Positions 1-8,387 of a DNA stretch of 64,000 bases are shown here, in pieces; the stretch's first letter is position 1, and each line of letters opens with the position of its first letter. Under the pieces are notes generated by a model. That model was not told the DNA's origin, made no database searches, and worked only from the letters and a program-made list of their open reading frames with translations. Both the position numbers and the translations under genes were made by a program. Origin of the DNA: CAVSRC01 sp963798195 (GTDB taxonomy: Bacteria > Pseudomonadota > Alphaproteobacteria > Rhizobiales > Kaistiaceae); contig CAWCSF010000010.1 of assembly GCA_963798195.1 (NCBI GenBank), positions 1,860,001 through 1,924,000 of the forward strand, in the 5' to 3' direction.

Positions 1-1269
1 TTCTATTATTCCGCTGACGACACCATCACCACCATGGATGACCGTCTCGGCGGCACCACCTTCGACTTCAACCGCAACGACCCCGACACGCGCAGACTGA
101 CAATCGACCTGCCACTGGCCCTGCCGCAGGGTGACGGCTACCTCGGCGTCATCGTGGACGAGAACGACACCCTCAACGAGGGGCGCGAATTCGACAACGC
201 AACTTACATCGCCATGCGTATTGAAGGTCAGGATGCTGACGGCGACGGCACCCCCGACGATGGCAGCGAGACGTTCTACCAGTACGTGGCCAAGGTGGTA
301 TGTGGCGTTAGCGCCGAACCAGGCGATCTCCGTCTGCGCCCGGGCACATTCGCCACAACGGTCAACGTGTTCAATCCCGACAGCAAGACAGTGCGCTTCA
401 ACAAGCGGCTCGCGGTCAGCTATCCGCCGGTGCCCCAGGTGCAGGGCGAGACCTATGATTTCGGCTTCGACAGTCTGGATTCGCTGCACGCGCTGGAAAC
501 CGATTGCACCGACCTTATCGACAAGGCCTTCAATGGCGCGCCGCCGCAACCATACTTCGAGGGTTTCGTGGTCGTCACGAGCCCGAGATCGCTAGACGTA
601 ACGGCAGTCTACACCGGGACCTCGGCAGCAGCAGACGGAGCCCCTGGCGGACCTGGGAATGGCGACAATGGCGGTGGCGGCAAATGCTGTGGATGTGGAT
701 GCGGCTGTTGCGGCTGTGGATGCGGTAATGGCGGCGGCGGTGGTGGCGGAGGGGGCGGTGGAGGCGCCGGCGGCTCGCTGACCATGGACGTCGAGCAGAT
801 CAAGGAGCGCATGGTCAGCAGTATGGTGCCGCCTGGCGATGGGGACGGCGGCGACGGCGACCCAGATCTGATTCCTGAGATGCCCTTCGATGGAGACGGC
901 AGCGGCCCACTGCCGAGCGGGTATTGCATGGTCCCCGTAACCCAGCCCGGCACCGCGGAAAGAATCCGCGTAGTCGTTCGCAACCAGGGTGACGAACTGG
1001 CTCCTGCGTCGCAGACGAGCGTCGTTTTCGGCGTGGAAGGCACAGCGCCGCCGCCGGACACGGGCGTTCAGATCGCGCAAACGCCGGCGCTCGGCCCAGA
1101 CCAGACGGCAACGCATGAGTTCCCGATCCCGCAAGGCTGCTATGGGCCGCCGGGCACCCAATGCCGGTTCGTGATCATGGTCGACGCGGGACCGCAGACA
1201 GTCTTCGAGTCGAACGAAACCAACAACACCGACCACAGCTTCTGCGCCCGGCCCGACATAGAGGGGTAG
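1..1269 (+). CDS. CARDB-repeat protein with Cys/Gly-rich linker (5' partial)
   Basis: The frame is open from base 1, so the true start lies upstream. The visible part holds two CARDB-like (cell-adhesion-related, Ig-like beta) modules. The first is recognisable by YYSADDTI, then DENDTLNEGREFDN, the usual 'nEsNe.DN' end of the fold. The second runs from about base 925 to 1250 and ends in FESNETNNT. Between them lies a stretch of eight cysteines alternating with glycine (bases 685-723), followed by a nearly pure glycine run (729-771). Such proteins are normally exported and bind surfaces or other proteins; the cysteine cluster could bind metal or form disulfides, which is inference. No signal peptide can be judged because the 5' end is missing. 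The gene ends just before the 74-bp repeat at 1278. Confidence 0.75.
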   Translation, partial: FYYSADDTITTMDDRLGGTTFDFNRNDPDTRRLTIDLPLALPQGDGYLGVIVDENDTLNEGREFDNATYIAMRIEGQDADGDGTPDDGSETFYQYVAKVVCGVSAEPGDLRLRPGTFATTVNVFNPDSKTVRFNKRLAVSYPPVPQVQGETYDFGFDSLDSLHALETDCTDLIDKAFNGAPPQPYFEGFVVVTSPRSLDVTAVYTGTSAAADGAPGGPGNGDNGGGGKCCGCGCGCCGCGCGNGGGGGGGGGGGGAGGSLTMDVEQIKERMVSSMVPPGDGDGGDGDPDLIPEMPFDGDGSGPLPSGYCMVPVTQPGTAERIRVVVRNQGDELAPASQTSVVFGVEGTAPPPDTGVQIAQTPALGPDQTATHEFPIPQGCYGPPGTQCRFVIMVDAGPQTVFESNETNNTDHSFCARPDIEG

Positions 1270-1277
1270 CTGCATCT

Positions 1278-1351
1278 GCCAAGCCGCAGAAATATCGCTG
1301 GATTTCAGACGGCTGCTCGGGAAGACCCGAAAGCGGCAGACTAAGTGGTGG
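1278..1351. repeat. Left copy of 74-bp repeat, candidate attachment site
   Basis: This stretch aligns without gaps to 6541-6614, with about six mismatches in 74 positions. The right-hand copy abuts and slightly overlaps the CCA end of the tRNA-Ile2 gene. Both copies have the same orientation and bracket the ABC importer genes. Such a layout is what site-specific integration beside a tRNA leaves behind, but no integrase is present between the copies. Confidence 0.7.
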
Positions 1352-1469
1352 TGCTCGCAGTCTTCCGCGAACTCGTCTCAGTCTGCAAATACGCTGTTAA
1401 CAGGGAATCAACAGGGAATTTCGTGTGTTTTGACGCTAGCAGCAAGCGGAGCAGGCAACACGACCGCAA

Positions 1470-1640
1470 GTCTACAAACCCCCTTTCGATCAGGGCGCTG
1501 ACCGGAACCGCTTGATGCGCCATCTGGGGGGCCGGAAGTTCGATCGCAGGTCAGAACAACCTCGGCGTTGTGATCCCGAGCGAGGTGATAGGCCGTAGCG
1601 CAGCCGATGATGCTGCCGCCAATGACGATGAAATTTTAGC
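1470..1640 (-). pseudogene. Remnant of FAD-dependent oxidoreductase N-terminus (DAO family)
   Basis: Reading the minus strand from about 1636 down gives FIVIGGSIIGCATAYHLAR followed by a hydrophobic strand and DGASSGSGQR. The GGSIIGC segment is a variant of the GxGxxG dinucleotide-binding loop, and the context is typical of the first 50 residues of glycine/D-amino-acid oxidase-like flavoproteins. There is no start codon with a ribosome binding site and nothing of the remaining 300 or more residues follows, so it is a broken fragment. It sits just downstream of the ABC importer genes on the same strand and may once have been the catabolic partner of that transporter. Confidence 0.5.
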
Positions 1641-1840
1641 AAGCCTGAAGCGGCGACCGGCGAGCATGCCAAAACCGCCCGGTACAAGCCTCATGGACTT
1701 GATGCGGGTTCGCGGCGTCCCTCACGGCCGCCCTCTTTGAGGTGTGTCGATTCGATCCAGAGTCTGAGGACTGTTAGGTCGGCCAACATCAAAAGGGCAG
1801 CTCGCGTCCATCTCGTGAACTGCTCACCGGCGAGACGGCT

Positions 1841-2920
1841 TCAACCTGCAATCAATACTGGACCGGTGCGCGCTAGGCTGACACCGACGGACTGGCCCGC
1901 TACGAATGACAAATCAGTCTCAATCGACGTGACGAAGATGTCGCCAAGTTCCGTCGTCACGGTAAACTCAACGTGGCTGCCCACATAGGTTGCTTTGGAG
2001 ATGGTGCCGAAGACGGTGTTCGGCGCTCCCGCCTCGGTGAGGAGAACGCGGTTTGGGCGAACGGCAAGGCGCGCTTTGCCCGGTCCGAGGCCGCGCGACG
2101 GCAGCTTCCACGTCAGATCGCCGAGACGGATCTCGGCGGTTCCGTCGGTAACCCGGAGGATCTCGCAATCAATCAGATTGGCCTCTCCGATGAAGTCGGC
2201 GACGAAGGCATTGGCGGGCAACTCGTAAAGGTCACGCGGAGTTCCGTCCTGCGATATTACGGCGTTGTTCATGACGACGATCCGATCGGAGACCGCCAGT
2301 GCCTCTTCCTGATCGTGGGTAACATAGACGACGGTAAGTCCGAGCGTTCTCTGGATGTCGCGGATTTCTTCGCGCACGTGCCGGCGGAGCTTGGCGTCGA
2401 GGTTGGAAAGCGGCTCGTCGAAGAGCAGCACCTGCGGTTCAAGCACCAGAGCGCGCGCAACCGCGACCCGCTGCTGCTGCCCCCCCGAAAGCTCGCTCGG
2501 CAGCCGGCCTCCATAGTCTTTCAGCCCGACGAGCGCGAGCCCGGCTTCCGCCCGCTCCTTCACCTCGTTCTTGGCGAAGCCCGAGAACTTGAGGCCATAA
2601 GAGACGTTTTCGGCGACCGACATATGCGGGAAAAGCGCGTAGGACTGGAAGACCATACTGACGTCGCGCTCTGTTGCCGGCAGCGTCGTGACGTCGACAT
2701 CGCCAATGAAGATGCGGCCAGAGGTGGCCATCTCGAGACCGGCGATCATGCGGAGCGTGGTCGTCTTGCCGCAGCCGGAAGGCCCGAGCAATGTCACCAG
2801 GGTCCCGGCCTTCACCTCGAGTGACATGCCGTCGACCGCCTTCACCGACTTGGCGTACACCTTCGTCACGTTGTCGAAGACGACGGAGGCGGCATTACTC
2901 TTGATCTGGGCTTCGGCCAT
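1841..2920 (-). CDS. ABC transporter ATP-binding protein (Fe3+/phosphonate/polyamine type)
   Basis: Energises import together with the next two genes. The 359-residue product has Walker A GPSGCGKTT at residues 46-54, a Q-loop in FQSYALFPHM, the signature LSGGQQQR near 144-151, Walker B LLFDEP at 165-170, the switch His in VTHDQEEA, and a C-terminal TOBE-like region. The start at 2920 (MAEAQIK) is preceded by a GGTAGAG-like ribosome site and lies 4 bases after the permease stop, so the genes are co-transcribed. An upstream extension to 3010 is open but lacks family similarity. The family (FbpC/PotA/PhnT) does not fix the substrate. Confidence 0.9.
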   Translation of the reverse strand: MAEAQIKSNAASVVFDNVTKVYAKSVKAVDGMSLEVKAGTLVTLLGPSGCGKTTTLRMIAGLEMATSGRIFIGDVDVTTLPATERDVSMVFQSYALFPHMSVAENVSYGLKFSGFAKNEVKERAEAGLALVGLKDYGGRLPSELSGGQQQRVAVARALVLEPQVLLFDEPLSNLDAKLRRHVREEIRDIQRTLGLTVVYVTHDQEEALAVSDRIVVMNNAVISQDGTPRDLYELPANAFVADFIGEANLIDCEILRVTDGTAEIRLGDLTWKLPSRGLGPGKARLAVRPNRVLLTEAGAPNTVFGTISKATYVGSHVEFTVTTELGDIFVTSIETDLSFVAGQSVGVSLARTGPVLIAG

Positions 2921-2924
2921 CGCT

Positions 2925-5156
2925 CTACCCCGCTGCCAAGACTTCGGCGCGCGCGTGCGCCGTGCGTCTACCGATGCGGCGGCGACCGACGGCAAGCTGC
3001 ATAAGGCCAACCACCGCCAGCATGACGAAGATCAGCACCGTCGAATAGGCGATCGCGATGCCGTACTCGTTGTTCTCGACTCGACCGATGATGTAGCTGG
3101 TCGCCATGTCGTAGCGCGCACTCACCAAGAAGATGACCGCGCTGATCGCCGTCATGGCGCGAACGAAACTGTAGACCAGGGCGGCCAGGATCGCTGGCCG
3201 GAGCAGCGGCAGGATGATGGAGCGGAAGGTCGCCCAGGTGTTGGCACCAAGGGTCAGCGAAGATTCGTCAAGGCTGCGATCGATCTGCGACATGGCGGCG
3301 ACACCGGCGCGGACGCCCACCGGCATGTTGCGGAAGATGAAGCTCAGCACCAAGATGACGCCAGTGCCGGTCAACTCGATCGGCGGCACGTTGAAGGCGA
3401 TGATGTAGCTGACGCCGATCACCGTGCCGGGAATGGCGAAGCTCAGCATGGTGCCGAACTCGAAGGCGTTGCGGCCGGGGAACGACTGGCGGACGAGAAG
3501 GTAGGCGGTCAGGAGCCCGATCCCCGCGGTCAGCGGCGCAGCGATAGCTGAAATCTCGATCGTCGTCCAAAACGAGCCCCATGCGGCCCCACTCCAGTGC
3601 AGGCCGAACTGGGTCCAGGTCACGGCGAAGGCATCGACGTAGTGCTTCATGGTGAGGGTGTTGTCGACGCCCCACAGCTTCACAAAGCTGCCGTAGACGA
3701 TCATCACGTAGATGACGACGGTGAACGCGGTCCACAGGATGACGACCGCGGCGACCGGGATGCTGAGACGCGGCGGGAGCTTCGGGTGGACGCCGGAATC
3801 GCCCTTGCCGGTCAGCGTCGTATAGGACCGCCGGCCGACCCAGAAGCGCTGGGCATAGAAGGCTAGTAGGGTGAAGAACAGAAGTACCAACGCAAGGACG
3901 GCCGCCTGGGCCGGGTCATGCTGGGCGCCAACGATGGCGAAGAAGATGTCCGTCGATAGCACGTCGTAGTTGCCGCCGAGAACGAGCGGATTGCCGAAGT
4001 CGGCCATGCTCTCGATGAAGCCAAGCAGAAAGGCGTTGGCGAGGCCGGGGCGCATCAGCGGCAACGACACCGTCCAGAATGTTTGCCAGTGGTTCGCCCT
4101 CAGCGTCTGGGCCGCCTCTTCCATGGACGGGCTGATTCCCTCGACGACGCCGATAAGGACCAAGAAGGCGATCGGTGTGAACGCCAGCGTCTGCGCGATC
4201 AGCAGACCGGGCAAGCCGTAAACCCAGCGCGACGGCTGAACACCGAGGAGATCGGCGAAGAAGCCGGTGACCGAACCGGACAGGCCGAAGAGAAGGATAA
4301 TGGCAAGACCTATGACGAAGGGCGGCGTAATGATCGGAAGAACCGTCAGCGCCCGTAGCGAAGGACCGAATCGGAAGCCAGTGCGGGTCACGACAAGCGC
4401 GAAAGCGAGCCCGAGGCCCGTGGTAAGGAGACCGACAAGAATGGCAAGAAACAGCGAGTTCCAAGCCACACCGCAACGTCCGCCATCCAGGCAGCCGGTG
4501 CTCCAGACGCGCGGATTGAGGAATTTCGATGCGAACACGCCGAGCGAATAGCCGCCGTCCTCCGTCCGGATCGCCTGCGTCAGCATCTGCATTATCGGCA
4601 TGAAGACGAAGACGGCCACCAGCGCGATGATCAGCCCGATCGAACCGACAACAAAGACATCGCCGTTCACCGCGCCGCGGGCGGCAAGGCCGAGCGTGAA
4701 CAAAAAGAGGAACGCGCCGGCGACGAACAGGGCGCCGTAGCCCATGCCGAACTGGCGATCGCCGAGGTCGCCGAACAAGGCTCCCAGCCACTCGAACTGC
4801 CAGCCACGGATACCAATGGCGAATCCCTGGAGAAGCAACCAGGCTAGGCCGCCTGCTCCGGCGGCGATCAGGATCGTGCTGAATACTCTGGAGGACCGCA
4901 CCCGATTCCAGGTGGCAAGCGGCAGAATGAGGAACAAGGCTAGCGGCGCCAGCCAGAGTTTCTCGCCGTTGGCGATCAAGAAGAGAGCGGGCGCGTAGTC
5001 GGGGTCGAACGGATAGCCATCGAACAACCAGTCGAAGGCGAAGAAGCCGTCTTCGATGCCGTACCAGGGCAGGACGCAGAAGGCCAGCCACCCAACCGCC
5101 AGCCAGATGCTAACGTTTGGGTGGAGGCCTTCCGCAGTTTCCCTGCGCAGTCGCAA
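2925..5156 (-). CDS. ABC transporter permease with two fused permease domains (FbpB type)
   Basis: A 743-residue membrane protein with about 12 or more hydrophobic segments. It carries two copies of the cytoplasmic EAA coupling loop, one around residue 350 (MEEAAQTLRANHW) and one around 640 (DESSLTLGANTWATF), so a single chain replaces the usual permease pair, as in FbpB, SfuB and ThiP. The annotated start at 5156 is a TTG with no good Shine-Dalgarno; no ATG or GTG occurs before the first membrane segment, so the start is uncertain. It lies 7 bases after the binding-protein stop, in the same operon. Confidence 0.88.
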   Translation of the reverse strand: MRLRRETAEGLHPNVSIWLAVGWLAFCVLPWYGIEDGFFAFDWLFDGYPFDPDYAPALFLIANGEKLWLAPLALFLILPLATWNRVRSSRVFSTILIAAGAGGLAWLLLQGFAIGIRGWQFEWLGALFGDLGDRQFGMGYGALFVAGAFLFLFTLGLAARGAVNGDVFVVGSIGLIIALVAVFVFMPIMQMLTQAIRTEDGGYSLGVFASKFLNPRVWSTGCLDGGRCGVAWNSLFLAILVGLLTTGLGLAFALVVTRTGFRFGPSLRALTVLPIITPPFVIGLAIILLFGLSGSVTGFFADLLGVQPSRWVYGLPGLLIAQTLAFTPIAFLVLIGVVEGISPSMEEAAQTLRANHWQTFWTVSLPLMRPGLANAFLLGFIESMADFGNPLVLGGNYDVLSTDIFFAIVGAQHDPAQAAVLALVLLFFTLLAFYAQRFWVGRRSYTTLTGKGDSGVHPKLPPRLSIPVAAVVILWTAFTVVIYVMIVYGSFVKLWGVDNTLTMKHYVDAFAVTWTQFGLHWSGAAWGSFWTTIEISAIAAPLTAGIGLLTAYLLVRQSFPGRNAFEFGTMLSFAIPGTVIGVSYIIAFNVPPIELTGTGVILVLSFIFRNMPVGVRAGVAAMSQIDRSLDESSLTLGANTWATFRSIILPLLRPAILAALVYSFVRAMTAISAVIFLVSARYDMATSYIIGRVENNEYGIAIAYSTVLIFVMLAVVGLMQLAVGRRRIGRRTAHARAEVLAAG

Positions 5157-5163
5157 GCGTGAG

Positions 5164-6189
5164 CTATTGCGGCAGCGAGGCCACCTCGTCGTCCCACTTT
5201 TTCAGCAGGCGCTTGCGCTCATCGCTAGAGCCATACTTCTTGAAGTCGTAATCGATCAGCTTGATCGACGACAGGTCCGGCGACTTCGGAGAGGTCTTGG
5301 CCGACTTGTTCGAAGGCACCTGGTAGGAGTTAGCCTCGAGCGCAAGCGACTCGGTGTCCGCGGACAGGGCCCAGTCGTAGAACTTCTTGGCGTTGTCCAT
5401 GTTGCGGGCGCCCTTGATGATCGACATTGACCCGATTTCGTAGCCGGTGCCCTCGCAGGGCGCGACGGTTACGATCGGGAAGCCATTGACGGCTTGAGCC
5501 ACCGCGTCGTGCATGAAGACGATGCCGATCGTGGTTTCGCCGAGACCGGCCGCTTTGATCGGCGCGGAGCCGGACTTTGTGTATTGGTTCACGTTCTTGT
5601 GCAGCGCCTTCATGTAGTCGAAGCCGCCATCCTCACCGAAGAGCTGAATCATCGTCGCAAGCGTCGTGTAGGCGGTGCCCGACGAGTTCGGGTTGGCGAT
5701 CTGCACCTGGCCCTTGTATTCGGGCTTTATCAGGTCTTTCCAGCACGCCGGCGCGGGCAGGTTGTTTTTGGCGAGAAGATCCGAGTTGTAGCCGAAACCG
5801 AGGGCGCCCGAGTAGATGCCGATGGTGCGATCGCCGGAGGCCTTGGCCTGCGAGATCGACCAGGGCTGGAGCTGGTCGCGCATCGGCGAAACGTAGGGTT
5901 CGGTCAGCCCTTCCTCGGCGGCCTGCAGATGGGGGTCCCCGGTGCCACCAAACCAGACATCGCCCTTCGGGTTGCTCGCTTCGGCGCGGACCTGGGCGAA
6001 GGTCTCGCCCGAACTCTTGCGCGTCATGTCGACGTTGATGCCCGTCTGCTCCTCGAATTTGCGTGCAACGAGCTGGCACCAGATTTCATCGACGCTGCAA
6101 TAGAGCGTCAAACGCTCGGCTGCCACAGCCTGTCCTGACATCAGCGCGGCCAGCGCACCCGCCGCCGCCAGTCCGATAAGCCTCTTCAT
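5164..6189 (-). CDS. ABC transporter substrate-binding protein (FbpA/AfuA-like)
   Basis: Periplasmic receptor of the importer encoded just downstream. The 341-residue product starts MKRLIGLAAAGALAAL, a typical signal peptide with cleavage near AVAA. The mature part begins with LTLYCSVDEIWC and continues with FEEQTGINVDMTRKSSGE, then GDVWFGGTGD, a pattern of the iron(III)/phosphonate/sugar-phosphate binding family. AGGAAAG lies 6 bases upstream of the ATG, which decides this start over an upstream one at 6291. The ligand cannot be read from sequence; iron is the family default, but organophosphonate or other small anions are equally possible. Confidence 0.88.
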   Translation of the reverse strand: MKRLIGLAAAGALAALMSGQAVAAERLTLYCSVDEIWCQLVARKFEEQTGINVDMTRKSSGETFAQVRAEASNPKGDVWFGGTGDPHLQAAEEGLTEPYVSPMRDQLQPWSISQAKASGDRTIGIYSGALGFGYNSDLLAKNNLPAPACWKDLIKPEYKGQVQIANPNSSGTAYTTLATMIQLFGEDGGFDYMKALHKNVNQYTKSGSAPIKAAGLGETTIGIVFMHDAVAQAVNGFPIVTVAPCEGTGYEIGSMSIIKGARNMDNAKKFYDWALSADTESLALEANSYQVPSNKSAKTSPKSPDLSSIKLIDYDFKKYGSSDERKRLLKKWDDEVASLPQ

Positions 6190-6540
6190 GAAATCTTTCC
6201 TCCACTTTATCTTGACGGTTGATCCGCAAGACCTTTCGCCGAGATTGATGAATTGTGGCCCGCTTAGCAAGCCGCTTCGATGGCTAACCATTCCGCGTCG
6301 GCCATCGCACGCTTACAGCCGTTCGACCAAGGCAGGTTGGCCCAGGCATCCTGCGGTCGGCCGCCACGGGGGCGGCAACGAGGTGCGCCCGGTCATTGCC
6401 GGAAGCTCTCGGCCCAATCGCACCATCGAGCGATCCAAACGTCTGGTGGCCGAAAATGGCCTCCTGAGACGAACGGGCAAATCGCTGGGAATTGCGGCTC
6501 CGCGGGCGTCTCTCGACCAGTCCTTCAAGCCGACTGGCCG
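6190..6540. other. Intergenic region upstream of importer operon
   Basis: No gene is visible between the binding-protein start and the right repeat. The promoter of the three-gene minus-strand operon should lie here. I did not find a convincing operator or riboswitch. Confidence 0.4.
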
Positions 6541-6614
6541 GCCAAGCCGCGGAAATATCGCTGGAATTCGGACGGCTGCTCGAGAAGACGCGAAAGCGGC
6601 AGACTGAGTGGTGG
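6541..6614. repeat. Right copy of 74-bp repeat beside tRNA-Ile2
   Basis: Gap-free match to 1278-1351. Its last six bases (6609-6614) cover the encoded CCA, the discriminator and the first two acceptor-stem positions of the tRNA; the other 68 lie immediately downstream of the tRNA. The tRNA itself is intact. Confidence 0.7.
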
Positions 6615-6684
6615 GCCCGGCAGGACTCGAACCTGCAACCAGATCGTTATGAGCGACCGGCTCTAACCATTGAGCTACAGGCCC
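6609..6684 (-). tRNA. ileX: tRNA-Ile2 (CAU anticodon, lysidine type)
   Basis: A complete 76-base cloverleaf reads on the minus strand, with acceptor GGGCCTG pairing CGGGCCC and an encoded CCA at 6611-6609. The D arm contains GCTCAATGGTTAGAGC, the anticodon loop is CTCATAA (CAT at its centre), and the T arm is GCAGGTTCGAGTCCTGC. CAT could mean Met, but the GGTTAGAGC D arm and the CTCATAA loop match the minor isoleucine tRNA whose C34 is changed to lysidine by TilS so that it reads AUA. Initiator tRNA normally starts CGCGGG, and elongator Met has a different acceptor stem. Confidence 0.88.
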
Positions 6685-6812
6685 GGAAAGCTTCGCGCCA
6701 TGGGTATACAATAAACCGACTGGCTGACAATCCACCGGCCGCAATGCGGTCGCATTGGCGGGGGAGATGTTCGCCCAAGCGACTTGGAACCCGTTCCGGA
6801 AGGAGACTCCCG

Positions 6813-7526
6813 ATGAGGAAATGGCTTGTCCCGCTGGCCGCGGCCGCAACGCTGGCGCTGACCCCGGCAATGGCCGGGGCGCAAGACGCCCCGCCCGTGC
6901 CCCAGCTTCAGGCAAACGGCACCGGCGAGGTGATGGTGGTGCCGGACATCGCGCTGGTCACCATCGGCGTGACCTCGCGGGCGGAGGACGCCGCCGCGGC
7001 GCTCGCCGCCAACTCGGCCGATCTCGCCAGGGCGATCGAGGCGATCAAGGCCGCCGGCATCGCCGAGAAGGACATCGGCACCTCCGGCTTCTCGATCAAC
7101 CCGGTCTACCAGAACAACACCCAGCCGAGCGACCAGCCGCCGAAGATCGTCGGCTACGAGGTCAACAACCAGGTGCGGGTCACCATCCGCGACGTCTCCG
7201 CGTCCGGCGGCGTCCTCGACAAGGTGGTCGCGGCCGGCGCCAACAACGTCAACGGCATCGGCTTCGACATCTCCGACCGCAAGCAGGCGGCGGGCGACGC
7301 GATCAAGGCGGCGATCGCCGATGCGCGCGCCAAGGCCGAGCTGATGGCCGAGGCGGCGGGCGTGCGCCTGGTGCGCATCCTCACCATCAACGCCGGCGAG
7401 AACGGCGGCTACCCGGCGCCGATGATGGCGCGCGCCGAGTTCGACGCGAAGTCGGTGCCGGTGATGGCCGGCCAGCGGTCGGTCTCCGCCAACGCGCAGA
7501 TCAGCTGGGAGATCGCGCCGAAATAG
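6813..7526 (+). CDS. SIMPL domain-containing protein (DUF541, YggE-like)
   Basis: A 237-residue exported protein with signal peptide MRKWLVPLAAAATLAL ending at AGAQ. The SIMPL domain covers almost all the mature part: GTGEVMVVPDIALVTIGV at the start, then IKAAGIAEKDIGTSGFSINP, and the final NAQISWEI strand. Members assemble as periplasmic or outer-surface oligomers and have been linked to oxidative stress, without a known enzymatic activity. GGAAGGAG lies 8 bases before the ATG at 6813, which decides the start over longer open frames that run through the tRNA. It is a single gene followed by intergenic repeats. Confidence 0.9.
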   Translation: MRKWLVPLAAAATLALTPAMAGAQDAPPVPQLQANGTGEVMVVPDIALVTIGVTSRAEDAAAALAANSADLARAIEAIKAAGIAEKDIGTSGFSINPVYQNNTQPSDQPPKIVGYEVNNQVRVTIRDVSASGGVLDKVVAAGANNVNGIGFDISDRKQAAGDAIKAAIADARAKAELMAEAAGVRLVRILTINAGENGGYPAPMMARAEFDAKSVPVMAGQRSVSANAQISWEIAPK

Positions 7527-7593
7527 CGCGTCGCTTGCGCTGTCGTCGCCTGCCCCGCTCCAGCGGGAGGCAGCACTGCCCTCCTCTTTTGTA

Positions 7594-7721
7594 ACCTCCC
7601 CCTTGAGGGGAGGTCGAAAGTCCGCCCGCAAGGCGATTTCGGGAGGGGGGCCGCTGCATGCCGTGCCCCCCTCCCGAAAGCGCTCAGGTCGTCACTTTCG
7701 ACCTCCCCTCCGGGGGGAGGC
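7594..7721. repeat. Dispersed intergenic repeat, two inverted copies
   Basis: The arm ACCTCCCCCTTGAGGGGAGG with CGCAAGGCGATTTCGGGAGG is followed by an inverted partner ending in CTCCGGGGGGAGG. The core CCCTCCCGAAATCGCC recurs at 13170, 13341 and 13531. It is a genome-type intergenic palindromic repeat and can act as a terminator for the SIMPL gene. Confidence 0.7.
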
Positions 7722-7790
7722 TAAGAGCACACGGCTTCCCGTTCCCGCGGGCGGATTCCGCTCCGGGTGATGCACCTTCCGTTGCTTGGT

Positions 7791-8169
7791 CCTTCGTCCG
7801 AAGACGAAGGGGTGGCGGGCGCTCGAAGAGTGCCTGCCGGTAGTCCGATGGTGGCGCTCGTCCGAGCGCCCGCCGCGACGATTTTCAACCTCCACGCTCG
7901 TGCTCCACCGGGTGAACGGTGCGCTTCCGGTTCATCACCGGACCGCTGCCTGGCCCTCCGCTCAAGTCACGAGCGAAGTTCTCAACCCACCCGGCTTAAG
8001 GTGGACCACTGCCACAGCCGGTCGTATTGCCGGCGGACGAGCATTGCGGAGGCGTCCCGGGGCACAGGGTTGCGAACCCAGCCGGCAAGGTCTCCCTCGC
8101 CGGCGCCCTCAATCAGGAGGGCAGCCGCAGGCGCCGCACCAACCGACACCGGACAACACCCGGTATCGG
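7791..8169. ncRNA. Candidate structured RNA (serial hairpins, strand unresolved)
   Basis: At least seven hairpins follow one another: 7791-7810 (8 bp, tetraloop CGAA on plus, UUCG on minus), 7814-7838 (11 bp, two G-U on plus), 7853-7870, 7926-7942, 8017-8034, 8067-8079, 8081-8104, 8105-8122 and 8143-8169 (10 bp; the one non-Watson-Crick pair is U-G on minus). Wobble pairs favour plus in one stem and minus in another, so the strand is undecided. It does not carry the conserved pieces of RNase P RNA, tmRNA, SRP RNA or 6S RNA that I know. Whether it is transcribed is unknown. Confidence 0.3.
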
Positions 8170-8387
8170 CCACTCCCCGAAGAGAGACCGCCCCACGCAT
8201 CAGACGCCTCTAGAGCGCGCCCCTTCGCGGGCGGGGATGCGAACCAATATGGGGCCGGTTCAAGGGAGGGGGATAAGTTTTTTTCAGTAAAAAGCGTCCG
8301 CCTTTTCCGATACGTCGTCGACCACCGGTCGCTGAAACAGCCAACGACTCTTGATAAAGGTGACGCACGACGCTGAACCAACGACCC

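Larger units (their letters stand above)
1270..1840. other. Gene-poor junction with repeat and gene debris
   Basis: No intact gene is visible. The stretch holds the left 74-bp repeat, a tandem pair of an 11-bp unit (AACAGGGAAT plus one base) at 1399-1420, and a fragment of an FAD-dependent oxidoreductase on the minus strand. The rest, about 1650-1840, shows nothing I can identify. Confidence 0.5.
7527..8387. other. Long intergenic region: inverted repeats plus hairpin block
   Basis: No convincing protein gene. The left part holds a large inverted repeat (7594-7721). The right part (7791-8169) is a series of hairpins listed separately. Short open frames exist on both strands but are rich in Arg and Pro, have no ribosome sites and resemble no family I know. 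Confidence 0.5.

Noticed and set aside
6609..6684. Elongator or initiator tRNA-Met
   Set aside because: CAT fits, but the acceptor stem and D arm match the lysidine-type tRNA-Ile2 better.
7791..8169. RNase P RNA or two-piece tmRNA
   Set aside because: The conserved GAGGAAAGTCC core of RNase P and the tag/T-arm features of tmRNA are absent.
7786..8376. A 196-codon protein in the hairpin block
   Set aside because: There is no ribosome site, an Arg/Pro bias in all frames, and the hairpin density favours non-coding DNA.
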